From Rotaria macrura (taxonomy: Eukaryota; Rotifera; Eurotatoria; Philodinida; Philodinidae), in contig OENT01000902.1 of the NCBI GenBank assembly GCA_900239685.1, forward strand, positions 1 through 64,000: a stretch of 64,000 bases of DNA, in the 5' to 3' direction. The stretch's first letter is position 1. Each line of letters starts with the position of its first letter. A program made the position numbers and the translations under genes. The notes beneath the pieces are model-generated. The model saw only the letters and a program-made list of their open reading frames with translations. It was not told where the DNA came from and made no database searches. Of this stretch, positions 25,901 to 38,585 are shown in pieces.

Positions 25901-27120
25901 ATTTTAGAAAAATAAATTTTCGTATGAAATCTATCTATGACTAAACGATAAATGCTAAGTTCTAATCAATTCACTTTCATTTTGCTTGTATTTATCAAAT
26001 ATTATTTCATATGTGTTTTGAATTCGTTTAAAGAATTATGAGAACTCTGCAATTTCGATTGTTCTTCTCAATGACTTTTTATTTAAATTCTAAATTTTTG
26101 AATAGATAAACGAACATACTCGACATGGATTATTGTATGTTTGAGATGCACGTTCGCTATAATTAAATTGATTGGTAAGTTTTTTTCCTTTACCAGGCGG
26201 AGGTGCTGCCTTCTTGGTTTTTTCTTCTTCGTCATCTTCACCTTCTTTTATTGGTACTTCCTAGAAGAAGAACATCAACATTTGATTGATTACTATATAC
26301 ATACATGTGCATTTAGTTTACTCCTTCTGTATCAACTGCTGTCGTTGTTACTTCAACTTCAAGAAATTTTTGATCTAAGGCAAAATAAGAGATTTAAATA
26401 CTACATTTTTTGATTCCAATCAAATTACCTTCATTATCATGAAGCAACTGTCGTTTTCCATCTTCAGAGTCTTTATGAATAAAATTACTATCAAGTTCGT
26501 AATGAACAGCTAATTGATCAACTTGTGGAATGAGTTTAAAGGTTCGTTCCTTGAATAAGAAGACGTCAGAAAGAAATTTTCTTTTTCTTTTTTTTGTTTG
26601 CATCTATTTAATATGATTTACTTTATGACTAAATCGAACAATATTTTCCGCTGCTTGAGGATTACGTGCAGTAAGAATTCGTGTATGTTCTTCATTTAAC
26701 TCCTTGAAAATATGAAAAAGTAATGTATAATTTAACTGAAAAGAAAAATAAATACTGCGTCAGATAGTTTCAATTGATCGTCCATTCGACCGAGTAAGTT
26801 ATGCTAATGAGTAAAAAAACATAAGTGTTAAGTACTAATAATTGCAATACAGAATTTACTTCGCCCATATAATTAGTTGGCATATTGCCTAACTCTTGTT
26901 CATCATCCTAGAAAGAATCAGTTAACTATCTTTATGAACTAACTAATTGTATCCTACTCGAAAGTCTCCCGTCGAACCACGATGTGATTGACTCAAGTGT
27001 CGTTGACCTCCTACTCCACCAGGAGCTGGGTGAGCCTTGAATGAAAGTAATTCAATATAGTGAGAATAGGATGTAACACATATTTACTATTTTTTTATCG
27101 GCACCTGTTCTTACTGGCAT
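22997..27120 (-). CDS. DNAI1: Axonemal dynein intermediate chain 1
   Basis: Outer-arm dynein intermediate chain that anchors dynein heavy chains to ciliary doublet microtubules. Eighteen exons (minus): 27120-27088, 27035-26958, 26907-26860, 26803-26756, 26702-26622, 26549-26429, 26374-26322, 26260-26120, 25575-25474, 25398-25312, 25246-25141, 25078-24917, 24848-24708, 24191-24085, 24023-23934, 23868-23781, 23711-23483, 23414-22997. Phases match and the total is 2133 nt, 710 aa, against about 700 aa in human. Diagnostic stretches are [89 protein letters not shown] and [20 protein letters not shown]. The N-terminal light-chain-binding half contains an acidic/Lys-rich insert, and the C-terminal half is a WD40 propeller. 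It looks intact. The larger introns (~0.5 kb, at 25576-26119 and 24192-24707) hold nothing recognised. Confidence 0.95.
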
Positions 27121-27546
27121 GATTGGTAACAGAGAAACAAAACGAAAATGAAAAATTTCGAATGTAAAGTTTTTTATCTTTGCCATTCACCTTGACGATG
27201 CGCATTAGACATTACATAGCAACGGATGAATTAAATACTTAACATAGATGTCACCTAATCTTTATGGTAATCTTTTACAGATTTATTGAAGTTTTCGTTT
27301 TGTGCACGAAAAATAAAAATATACTTTTCTCGAAAAAAAAAAGCTCTTTCTAATTAATGTTGCGATTTCATTTCACCACAAAAATTTTCCATTTTATTAG
27401 TTAGCCGAAAAAAAAAATGATCATATCGTTAAAAAAAAAGAAAAGTGTATAATGTTTGAGCCAATGTATTTTAAGTGTGTTTAAAATTTTTCTTGTCTAC
27501 TAATCTATTTATTTATTTATTGGAAAAATTTATTCACAATGAAAGT
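27121..27546. other. Intergenic spacer, LIM-SAM gene to DNAI1
   Basis: 427 bp between two minus-strand genes. It must hold the DNAI1 promoter and the 3' end of the upstream gene. It is A/T-rich with homopolymer runs and no confident motif. Confidence 0.5.
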
Positions 27547-29809
27547 TTATTTATTCAAATATTTTTTTCCAATATCATCAGATGCATAATTATTATGAAC
27601 TTCAAATACATTTTCAAACAGTCGAATATTTTTCGTTGTTCCATCGATTTCACAAACAATCCAAAAATTAGCATTCGGCTGATTAACAACAGGTATTTGA
27701 AAAATTTGATATGGAGCTATTGCATTTGTTATAGCACCATTATTGAACGTAACTGTTGCACCTGATTTAGTTAATTGTCCATCTCGAGAATATCGATGAA
27801 CAACATAGAGATATTTCAAGCCAGGTTCAAGACGTATTTTAATAGTTTCCGGTCCATTCCCATTGGTAACATCACAATCAAGTGAAATGTTTCTTTCAAT
27901 TTTCGACTCATAATATACGTGTCGTCCATCTGAAACAAATATATGCGAATCAAGATCACGCGGTGTTGAACCCCATTTAAGTACAATTTCAAGTTGATCA
28001 CTATCCAATTGTCGGCATATGAATTGTGTACTGATTTCTGAACCACGATTATCATAAACAATCATACGAAATAATGATGGTTTATGTTGTGCATCACTTG
28101 CATGAATTTCAAGATCATAGCAATTTTTTTGTAATGTTGTTGGCATAATGACAGTACCAGTTGAATCTGTTGTACCAGTAAAAACAACTTGATCATGTAG
28201 TTTAACTCGAATAGTAGCACCAACAAGTATATTATTAACTGAATCACGTAGAATGAATTTTTTCGGCATACATATTTCGTTTTCTGGTACAACATTAACT
28301 AATGTCTGTACGAGAACATCTTCAGAGTTTTGATCAAATATTGTTACAGAATATTTACCATAATTTTGAAAATTATATTTATCATCAATAACTGGTTTTA
28401 TGGCAATACCTTCAATATTCGAATGAACAACAGCTGGAAATGTTACACCACTCGATCCTTGTGGACCTTCAACTGATGTTGGTACAGGAGTCGTTGTCGA
28501 TGTTGATATACGAGTTCGTGTTGGTAATGGTAGTACAGATGGTGCAACAGGATCAATAGCTGGAATAGCAGATGTCGGAGTATCCGATGTTGCTAAAGCT
28601 ATTTTCGGTGTATTTGATGGTAAATCAAGTAATTGATTTTGAACAATTGAAGATGATTTACTAAATGCATCGACAGGTGGCGGTGGTAGTTTCGGTGTAG
28701 TTGATAGTTTGGCAACGAACTGTTCTATCTGTTTAGCCTGATAGTAAAAGAAAAATATGTAAGAAGATTTTCATTGAAATGAATTTTTCAATTAAACCTG
28801 AGTATTAACTGTTTGAACAAGTGAACTAATTTGTTCTGCTTGTTGTTGTATGGTTTGTAAAAGTTTACGATATTCTTCAGATTCATGTCTAGTTGTAGTA
28901 AATGAACTACCTGGTCTTTGTGAAGTTTGCGCACGACTAATGATCATAGGGGAAGAAAAATAAAAACCCAAAATTTCATTAGAATAAATCTACCTTCGTA
29001 GTGCTCGTAATGCTTTTTTAAATTTTAATTGTGTACCTAACGATGGTATCAATTCTTTAATAATTTCATCATTGACACCATCGTTTTCGTCAATTAATAT
29101 CGAACCATCAATATCATTGTTTCGAAAAGTATCACTATATTGTTGTAATGATATATCAGTCAACCATTTTGTAACATCATCAACGGTCCAATCTAATGGA
29201 TAATCGAGATCAAATCGTGATGCTGGTGTTAGTTTTCGATCGTGCGATAACATTAATCTTGAATTATCACTTGACAATGAACCATAATCATCATCGGTAT
29301 AATGTCTAGTATTTAAAAATAAATCATAACTTTCAAATTCTACAACATTATTTCTTTACTTACCGAACACAATATAGCGCATGATTTTCATCATCGCGTA
29401 TTTTTGCATTGTCTGGATTCAATTGCATACTACAAGTTTTACAACGGAAACATGCTCTATGCCATGTCTGTTATGCAAAGAAAGGATATAACGAAGTTAC
29501 AAGTAAATAACATCCTGTGGAGATTTAGACTTGTTCTATTGATATTTCCGTTATGACAAAAGAGAACAATATTTGTTCATCAATAGTTTTAGTGGATCAT
29601 AAAAACCACAGTTAATTTGAATAGGAAACAAATTTTAGTTAATCAATGACTAAGAAAATTCATGAATGGATTTATTATGATTCTAGTATTTTCCTACCAA
29701 AATCTCTATTCATATATTCTATTACTTTATGAGAAAAGTTGATTTTTTCAGATGATCCAAGAAGATGCAAACAAGTTGGACATAGTAAATTGGTTGCTTT
29801 TGAAAACAT
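27547..29809 (-). CDS. LIM + SAM + DUF2135-like domain protein
   Basis: Five exons (minus): 29809-29726, 29467-29364, 29305-28994, 28936-28798, 28737-27547; 1830 nt, 609 aa, all phases consistent. Residues ~10-60 form a LIM zinc-binding domain split by an intron: CPTC, 17 residues, then HRACFRCKTC (Cx2C-x17-Hx2C-x2-Cx2C), like LASP/nebulin-type LIM. A SAM domain follows (DYPLDWTVDDVTKWLTDISL ... LKFKKALRALRR). Next are a short helical coil (RKLLQTIQQQAEQISSLVQT) and a ~110-residue Pro/Thr/Ser linker. The C-terminus has a carboxypeptidase-regulatory-like segment, then a bacterial YfaP/DUF2135-type module: LKWGSTPRDLDSHIFVSDG, NGNGPETIKI, YVVHRYS, SGATV. LIM and SAM suggest a cytoskeletal or scaffold adaptor; the ligand of the last module is unknown. 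In-frame codons continue upstream of the chosen Met (to 30034), so the start is uncertain. Confidence 0.85.
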
Positions 29810-32800
29810 TGTAGATACTATTTGTTGGAATGAACGACTTGAAAGAGCTGAAGTAGTTGTTTTTTTTTGTATGCACCTTTTTCTCCTAGTGTATACGATA
29901 AAAAAGAAGAGAAAGAATTCAATACTTTTGATGGTCGTGTTTTTCGTGGATATATAATCAAATGAAAAGAAAAACGAAAATACAAATAATTTTAACATTT
30001 TTACTGTCAAAAACTCATAAATTTCTTTTTTCACTTACATACTTTTAACTAGGAAAACAAATCGAAATCGTATTTTCAAGGTCAATAGAAATGTGATTTG
30101 ATAGGAAATAAATGTTGAAAACAAATCAAACATTTCGATTGACATGAGTAAACTATCTAATCCATATTATTGGTGTACTTTTATTTAGTGATTTTATTGG
30201 GTAATATAGTCTCAGAAAATCGAACATAAGATGAAAATAGAATGTAATGTCGTTGTAGGAGAAAAAAAAGTGAATTCTTTTTCTGTATGAGGTGTAACCA
30301 TAGAGCATATTTGTTTATTTAGAGAAGCTATATCATAGCTTATTTTATTGAAGGTTGAATTCGATTGAACTAAGATATTTAATTAAATTTAAAATGGAAT
30401 AAATGTTCTTTTGAAGATTTCATAAGAGAAAAGAAAACCCTACATATGGAAAGATACAGAATGGACTGAAGATTTTTTGGAATAGTTTTTCATCATATGG
30501 TCGATAAAAAAAAGAAGTAATCTAAAACGGATGATTTTATTTATTCTCAATAGATGTTACATGTCAATTTCCATATGAAAAGTTTTCCCTTAGGATCATT
30601 AGAAATTTACCAAGAAAGATTATCTTATTATTCTATTTTTGGAAGAAATTTTCTTATCAGTGAGCAATTTTTTTAGATATTTAATATGATGAATATTAAC
30701 CGTCATACATCGTTGTTTTCAATTTTATCTGTATATGTTCACATTGACGATACGTATTTTTATATCGAAATACAAAGGAATGTAGTCTGATTCTATCACA
30801 ACGATGATAGATATATAAAAATGATAGAACAAATTTCGAAAAAGAAATGGATTGATCTTGACGATTTAGTTTTGTTTTTCTCTACAATTTAGTTTCCCTT
30901 ATAGAACCATGGCACTTACGAGATATCGGGAAATTCTATACTCTATTCATTTTCCTATCGACACTTCCGTTGTCATTCTTTTTCATTCACTGACATGTCA
31001 TTCGATGGCAGCATTTAGTTGATAGAAAAAAATTCCTTTCGTATTCCTCGTACTCGGGCGTTTTTTCTTCTTTCTCTCGTTCTATATCACATGCATCGAC
31101 GGGTTTTTATCTATTTTCACTCTGTTCTTGATCAGACCATATGGAAATATTTCTTTTTACGTTGCTTGTATAGATTTCTTTTTATCGATCAAGTTAGTAT
31201 ACTATTAAAACACTTTGTGAGACATTTCTAAAATGAAAAAACAAATTCTTCTTGTGTTGCTAAAGAGTACAGTAGGGAATTCTATATTACTCATAGACAA
31301 GAGAACCAGATTGAATACATCGTTAGAGAAATTTAATAATTTTTGATCTTCACCGCTTTTTCTAAATTGATGTGAAAGCTGTTTCGAAAGACAAAAAAAA
31401 ACAGTCTCTTACTACCAATAATGATTACATATTATTTTTTGTTCTGACTCTATGACCTTAGATTAATCATGTTTTTCTTAATTATTCGTAAATATGCAAT
31501 TTTGTGCATAGATTCTCATTTTAAAATTACAACTGCGCATACACATATATATATATTTATATGAGTAATTAGTGAAAGTTCTGTTATTAAAATGATAATA
31601 TTCAATCAAAATAAATGTATACGAAATACATAAAACTTCTGGTCGAAGTAAAAATCAAGATCAGAAAAATTTTATGATTGGTATGTGATGAGAATAGCAG
31701 TTCGCGAGCCTCACTATGACTGTATTCGTAACGTATGTTGCGAATATTTCATACGGAGAAAAAGAGAATAATATATCAAAGTGTAAAATGGAATTCGAAA
31801 CGAAAGAGTTGTAACTACTGTGAAACGGACAGCGTAACGATTCAAATCGAACTTAAACTTTATTCAAAAATATAATTATACATTCTTATTTTACGACTTA
31901 AGCAGCGCACAAATTTGCAGGTATAGAAGTGATGAACATTTCGCACCAAGATGTTCAAATCCTTTAGTTTAGTTTACTGTTTGTCAGTGGGTAAGAACAG
32001 ATAAGACTTGAAAAGACTCTGTCGGATACAGAAGGTTCGTCAAGTTTTTCTTATTTACACTAGATTATTCAAAAAAGGGATTTATTGGATACGATTTAAA
32101 GACTTTGAAGGAACTTAAGTCAATTTACGGATAGTTGCCTGTGCACTTAAAATACGATCCCTTATTTTTCTATACAATTTTGTAGAGCAGTATCGCGGGC
32201 TACAAAGTGAATTTCGCGATTTCGACAAAGATAAAAATGATTTTCGGATTCAGCATAGAAGAATATCTGGAATAGATATTATTTGAACCAAAAATCTTGT
32301 TTACTAAAAATCGAACAGTACTCTCCTTTAGCTACACTTTACTGAATAATCTTGCCCTATGGTCCAAAATCATTTTTATTTTAGTCAAAATATCGAAATT
32401 CAATTTTTACCTGATGAAATGCTCTGTAAAACTGTGTAGAAAAATATGCGCTCCCAATAAATTGACTTCAGTTCCTTCAAAGTCTTTCAATCGTATCTGC
32501 TAGAGTCCTTTTTTGTTCACTTTCAGTTGATATTGAAACTCAAACTCTTGCAGAATATTAGTACTAAGCTCATTAAGATCTACCATTCTGATAAAAATCA
32601 ATTCGGAAAATGAAGACACACTGTCTTACCATACTTTTAGTGGTAATCTAAAATCATCATGTTTTCTAATCTACCTATAATCGAAAATAAACCAATGCTA
32701 GGTTATGCATATTTTTCTTTCTTTATACTGATCATAACTAATGAAATAGAGCGCACTAATGATCACAGTAGATAAGAGATTTTAGATTAGATTCGACCTT

Positions 32801-33311
32801 ACAAAAATAATCTTAATTCGGTTTGGTTTGTTTCAGCAGTATCTAAATTAAAACTGTAATCGACCATAACGAATCGAATCATTCGATAATTTGTAATCGA
32901 AGATTTTATTTATGCAGGATACTATTTATGAAACTCTTCCCATAATCTTACGAATAATCATTCTGCCGTTTCTGTTAAGTACACGTAGAACTTGTGCATT
33001 GATCATATGTTGAAAATAGAACTTTTCTGCTCGCAAAAAAATTTAACGATATTCTCCAAGTTATGTAGAAAATGCTAAATCTTAATTTAGTCGTTTCATT
33101 TTACTTAAAATCTCATCTGTTTGGTTTCATAGACTTAACATGAGATCAATTACATGTTTCATAACTTTGAATTGCTTCTTCATTAGTCTAATAAGCCTAC
33201 AAGAAGAGACAAAACCATAATTGTCTTGAAATTCAGCAGAAACATTTTCATCAATCTATATAAAGTATCCTGTTTTATATTCATAGACTAAATTATTAAC
33301 TGTTATTCAAA
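29810..33311. other. Intergenic region between divergent LIM-SAM and OPT genes
   Basis: No gene seen. It contains the hairpin at 32070-32515. The 5' ends of two divergent genes flank it, so promoters for both should lie inside, but no motif is defensible. Confidence 0.5.
32070..32515. repeat. Long hairpin (foldback), ~210-bp arms
   Basis: Left arm from CAAAAAAGGG and right arm ending CCTTTTTTG pair across a centre near 32292. Shared core words are GATACGATT, AAAGACTTTGAAGGAACT, AAGTCAATTTA, TATTTTTCTA and AAAATGATTTT. It is imperfect, implying some age. No coding content. Confidence 0.75.
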
Positions 33312-36300
33312 ATGATAGATGTTCCGACATCCAAATATAGTACGACTGCTGAAAATAAAAGTTCAATCAATGATCCTATGAAACGTGGTCAAAATAATGC
33401 AGCATTTTTAACCGATGATATATCTGTAGATATCAAACAATTTAATAATGATTCTAAACCTGCGACTACTTTACGTGTATCATTTCGTAAGGATAGTTTA
33501 ACAGTTGATATAGATACATCTAATGATTTTTTACAACCTTTCGATGATAATAACAAATATGAACAATCATCTTATGAAGAAGTAGCTGCAAATGTTTCGA
33601 ATAAAGATGATCCAACTACATTAGTTTTAACATTTCGTTCATGGTTTCTTGGTCTTATATTTACATGTCTTCTTTCATTTGTTAATCAATTTTTTTTCTA
33701 CAGAACATCACCATTAATTATTGGTGTTCTTGTTGCTCAGTTACTTTCACATCTACTTGGTAAACTTATGGCAAAACTATTACCACATCGAAAATTTCGC
33801 ATTTTTCGATGGAGTTTTTCATTCAATCCAGGTCCGTTTACTGTAAAAGAACATTGTATCATTACAACCATGGCAGCTACGGGATGTGTGAGTTATTCAT
33901 TTTGTGATTGCATAAAAACAGACACATCAATCGTTTTCTTTATATAGGGTACAGCCTACGCAATTGACGTCGTTACTATTCAACGATTATTTTATAAACG
34001 AACAATAAATCCAATGATGGGCATTAGTTTTGTTATAACGTCACAAATTTTAGGATATGGAATGGCTGGTATAATGCGAAAATTTCTTGTTTGGCCGGCA
34101 GCTATGATCTGGCCAGCAAATCTTGTTAATTGTGCTCTTTTTCGAACTTTACACAATGATGAAAAGGATGATGATGAAACTAATAAGTCCAATTGGAAAG
34201 TATCTCGTTTAAAATTTTTCTTCTTAGCATTTCTCTGTCAATTTCTATGGTATTGGTTTCCTGGTTATATTTTTCCTGTTTTATCCTTGTTCTCTTGGAT
34301 ATGTATGATTAAACCTGATAATGTTGTTCTATCACAACTAACCGGTATTAATGGATTAGGAATAGGTTCGATTGAATTAGACTGGAATGCATGGGTATCC
34401 TTTCTTGGATCACCTATTGTTGTACCATTTTGGTAACGAATACTAATTGGGTATTATTTTCATGTTTGATTCTTTTTTTTATCTAGGGCACAAATAAATA
34501 TACTCGTTGGTTTTGTTATCTTGGCATGGATAATCACACCTATTACATATTATAGCAATCTATGGAATTCTAAAGTGTTGCCCATTGTTAGTAATCGTAT
34601 TTTTACTACAGATGGATATCTGTATAATGTTTCTGTTGTACTCGATTCAAATCTTCGCTTAAATGAAACTGCCTATGAACAATATGGTATGTATGTGATA
34701 TGATTTCAAATGAATTCAATTAATTGTCAGCCCGATCTCCAGCATTATTAAATACGATGTGTATTTTATTCGAAAGTCATTCATGAGAAGAGTTACACGA
34801 GTTGTATGATTATTAAAATGAAGGTGACTATTGTAATAGGAAAAACCTACTTAATGATTTTCGAGAAATTCTTTCAAGATACTTTCTAATTTGTAACAAG
34901 ATAGAAACAAGTTACGCACCTATCGATGCAACTCGATTAGATGGGTCTGACAACAATAGATTAGGCAGTACATTATCGCATTAGAAGCTAGTAACAGTAT
35001 TAAATCTTGAATTATTCACGAAAAATGGATCATTTTGAAAAGAGAACACATTCTATTTAGTTTTTAAAATATACAACAATATTTCATTCTTTCTAAAACA
35101 TACATCATCCAAGTTCATAATCACATAACAGGGTAAGGTGAATGCAGATTTGATTTTTTGAATATTTATTTGCTCATATCTTTTTAAAATTTTGATACAC
35201 AGTCTAGAAATTATTTTCAGAGAAATTGTTCCTACCATTTATCTTCATGTTCAAACCGTTCCCAATCGATTCATACATTTCTTTCAAGGGAAAATCATAT
35301 TCTAATCCACTGAACGTTTTCTTATACATCTCCACGGAAGAGTTTAGTACAGTTGGTACAATTGTGTGAATGGATCACTGATTAGCCCATATATTTAGGA
35401 GAAATTCGAATGACACCAATTTTCGCTTTTTCATATGGTATATCATTTGCTGCAATCGCTGCTGTTATTGTTCACACAATACTTTATCAAGGTATGAATC
35501 TATTCATATGACTTCAGTCATCTATGACGTATGTATTACGAAAAAAAATAAAATGATAGGTAAAACACTACTAGAACAATTCCGTTCATCTCTAAAAGAT
35601 AATGTTGATGATATTCATTCTAAACTTATGACTCACTATAAAGAAGCACCAGAATGGTGGTAAGTAATTGATATAATTTATGACATATGATTTATTGAAA
35701 ATTTAGGTATACTATTCTGTTTGTTGTGGCATTCATTTTAGCAGCTATAGTATGTCATTTCGGAGAATTAATGCCATGGTATTTTCTTTTTGGTAAGTCT
35801 ATATTATATATATATATTGAATAAATGATTAAATACAATGAATCTATACAGTTGCTGTTGCTGTTGCATTTATTTTTCTCTTACCGACGGGCATCGTTCA
35901 AGCTGTAACAAATCAATCGATTGGTATGCAACAAGAAAACAAAATATGTTTTCCTGTAAACTAAAGCAATTCTTTCTCTCTTTCCAGGACTTAATGTTAT
36001 TACTGAATTCATCGCTGGTGTAGCAATGCCCGGTGATCCAATTGCAAATGTTACATTTAAAACTTATGGATATATTACACAATATCAAGCATTATTACTG
36101 ATATCTGATTTGAAATTAGGTCATTACATGAAAGTAATGGTTATCAATATGAATTATTTTGTTTATTTATTTTACTTAGAACATGTGTTATATTTAGATT
36201 CCTCCTCGTGCTATGTTTATAACACAATTGGTCGGTACAATTATTGCTGGAATAATAAATTTTTTAACGGCGAATTATTTAATGAGTAGTATTTCAAATA

Positions 36301-36912
36301 TTTGTACACAAGAAAATCCACAGTGGACATGTCCAAATGCAAATGTATTCTTTAGTGCATCGATTATATGGGGAGTAATTGGTCTGTAAAATTTGATTTC
36401 TCATTAATTAGAATAGAATATTATTGAAGGAAGAATTTCCTTTAGGTCCAGTAAAAATGTTTGGCAAAGAATCAATCTATTCTGTACTTCTTTATGGTTT
36501 TCTAATTGGTGGTGCTCTTCCAATTATTACATGGGTTCTTACGAAAAGGTTTCCTAATATCCAATGGCTTAAACATATTCATATCCCGATAATGCTATCA
36601 GCCACAGCTATAATGCCACCTGCACCGCCAGGTAATTATCCATCATGGTTATTAGTTGGTTTTATTTTCAATTTTATTCTTGTGCGTTATGCACGAACAT
36701 GGTGGAAACGCTATGCCTATGTATTCTCAGCTGCTATGGATAGTGGTGTTGCTGTTGGTGTGATTGTTATTTTTTTTCTACTACAAAATAATAAAATAGA
36801 CTTTCCAACATGGTGGGGAACCGGCGGAGATACAGGTGACGGTTGTCCATTTTCACACGCAAACTACTATGGTAAGATGCCAAGTTACCGACCGGTTATT
36901 AATACGAATTGA
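33312..36912 (+). CDS. OPT-family oligopeptide transporter
   Basis: Proton-coupled importer of small peptides or metal-peptide chelates in the plasma membrane; OPT proteins occur in fungi, plants, bacteria and archaea. Ten exons: 33312-33887, 33948-34432, 34487-34686, 35399-35491, 35560-35659, 35707-35792, 35852-35923, 35988-36133, 36198-36381, 36446-36912; 2409 nt, 802 aa, typical for the eukaryotic peptide-transport clade. Residues 1-~100 are a hydrophilic cytoplasmic tail; ~14 membrane segments follow. Family landmarks are AYAIDVVTIQRLFY, FLVWPAAMIWPANLVN, WYWFPGYIFP, the turn GEIRMTPIFAFSYG, FIAGVAMPGDPIANV, KLGHYMKIPPRAMF, CPNANVFFSASIIWGVIGP and PPAPPGNYPSWLLVG. No frame break is seen. 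A 712-bp intron (34687-35398) is far longer than its neighbours (~45-65 bp) and may hold an old insertion. Confidence 0.92.
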
Positions 36913-36959
36913 TTTTATTCATTTGTTTGTTTCCTTTTTCTGCTTTAATGCTTGTTCGA

Positions 36960-36965
36960 AATAAA
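36960..36965 (+). promoter_or_regulatory. Candidate poly(A) signal of the OPT gene
   Basis: AATAAA 48 bases after the OPT stop codon. Position and sequence fit a polyadenylation signal; this is not otherwise verified. Confidence 0.4.
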
Positions 36966-37378
36966 AGAATGTATTGTCGATAGTAAAAGAGATTTGAATG
37001 AAGTTTAACTTCAATCGGAAAAATTCATCGATCGACTGACGGTATACGGAAGAAAAGGGACTCGCATGGGCTGAATGACGAACGAATTTCACTTCGAGAA
37101 TTATGTTCAGATTTCCTGAGTGTGATTGAAGGTAAAGACCATTGGAATTCAAATGTGTTCTCTAAAACTAGGGATATGGAAGAATAGCAGGATAACAAGC
37201 AAGTCAAATCGTTCGTATAATAATAATTTTTAAAGCGAATAAATTTCATGTGTTTTAATATTTGAAGAAGAGTAGGATAACACTAGTAATTCTACTCGTA
37301 CTGGTATCGAAAGACTAATAGTTGAGGGTGTGAGTGTAGGTTTCAGTTCTTTTCATATAACTGCGTTGCATAGCATGC

Positions 37379-38256
37379 AATAAAGATGATAAGCTAGATT
37401 GGAGTTTTTAAAAGTTATTTCTGTTGAATGTTGTTTTAGATTCAACAATGATGTTAGAAGAAACGCAATTTTTAAGTTTGGCGCAATGTTTGTCGAAGAA
37501 ATGAAAGTATGCAAGGTGAAGTGAGAGGGTGTTCTTCTCTGACACAGAATATGACTCGTCAGTGATCTTTTTGCTTTTTATTTCGTTGGTAATAACATTT
37601 GAAAGTTTGTTGGCATCGTTTATAAGTAGAACTAATAGCATGCGAAATACTTTATATTCACTGCCCATTGCTCACTTTCCTCGGACATTTATTCATTGCA
37701 CATTTTATTAGTGAGATTTGCCTGTTGAAATTTCACTTTTCCAGAAGTGCCTATTTACTTTTGAAATAGACGGTATGTTTATTTTTTCGATCTGTCTGAA
37801 TCTCCTACTTCGATTGTGCTGCTTCTTTCTGCGAAGAATTAAGGAACCAAGAAGAAAACGATCGCTTCTTATATTTTAACCTACATGCATGTTTTTTTCT
37901 TGCTTCTCTATGTGCATGTGCAAAATTTTATAATACATTCACTCTGCTACCTTCTCATTTTCGTACCGAATTGTTAGGTGGTTACCTCATTTGCTTCTTA
38001 ACGGTTTCTTTCTATCATTTTCATGACATCATATACATGTGTTCCATTGCTGCATACATTCTTAAACAGTTTGATATAAATCCGGATAAAATACTAAAAT
38101 GGTATTGGCTGGTCAAAACGTAACGCTGTGACATTTTAAACACATTGTTTTTCAATTCACTCGAAAACCATGGGAACTGATAAGGTCGGTGGAACATCAA
38201 TCATTGTAGTTTATGATACTTTATTCAAAGCAACCTTTCTTCTTCAAATGAAGTCC
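37379..38256 (+). repeat. 878-bp direct repeat, copy A
   Basis: Matches 40681-41558 base for base except one difference noticed by eye (G at 37978, A at 41280). It begins AATAAAGATGATAAGC and ends CTTCTTCAAATGAAGTCC. It holds no recognised gene, although both copies end with an open frame starting MGTDKVGGTSIIVVYDTLF. Beyond the end, after a ~95-base insertion in copy A, weak similarity resumes (GGCTTC..TTCACATCCACCCAT). Confidence 0.95.
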
Positions 38257-38585
38257 CTGAATATACAGTCTTGTACAGTATCAAATAGACTTTCAATCAT
38301 TCAAAATGATTTTTTCAAAATTATCTTTTCTCGAATGAAATTTCAGAAAATTAGTGTAAGACTGCAAGGGTGAGGGTCTAGGCTTCATTCACATCCACCC
38401 ATACCTTTTCTGAAAGCAGTACTTTCCTTCCGAAATCCGCCATTGTGGGGAGGCGAGCGGTACCTTTTCGAATAATAGAAAATTTCGTTGTTTTTTCTTC
38501 ACCGTTGTGAAAATATTGTATTGAACGTTTTATATAGGTTACTTTATTTAGAAATACTTCTCAGAACAGAATTTATCGATCAGAA

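Noticed and set aside
29675-30034. Start of the LIM-SAM protein at 30034, adding ~75 residues
   Set aside because: The upstream residues are dominated by Phe/Lys from T/A-rich sequence; the Met at 29809 directly precedes the LIM domain. The choice stays uncertain.
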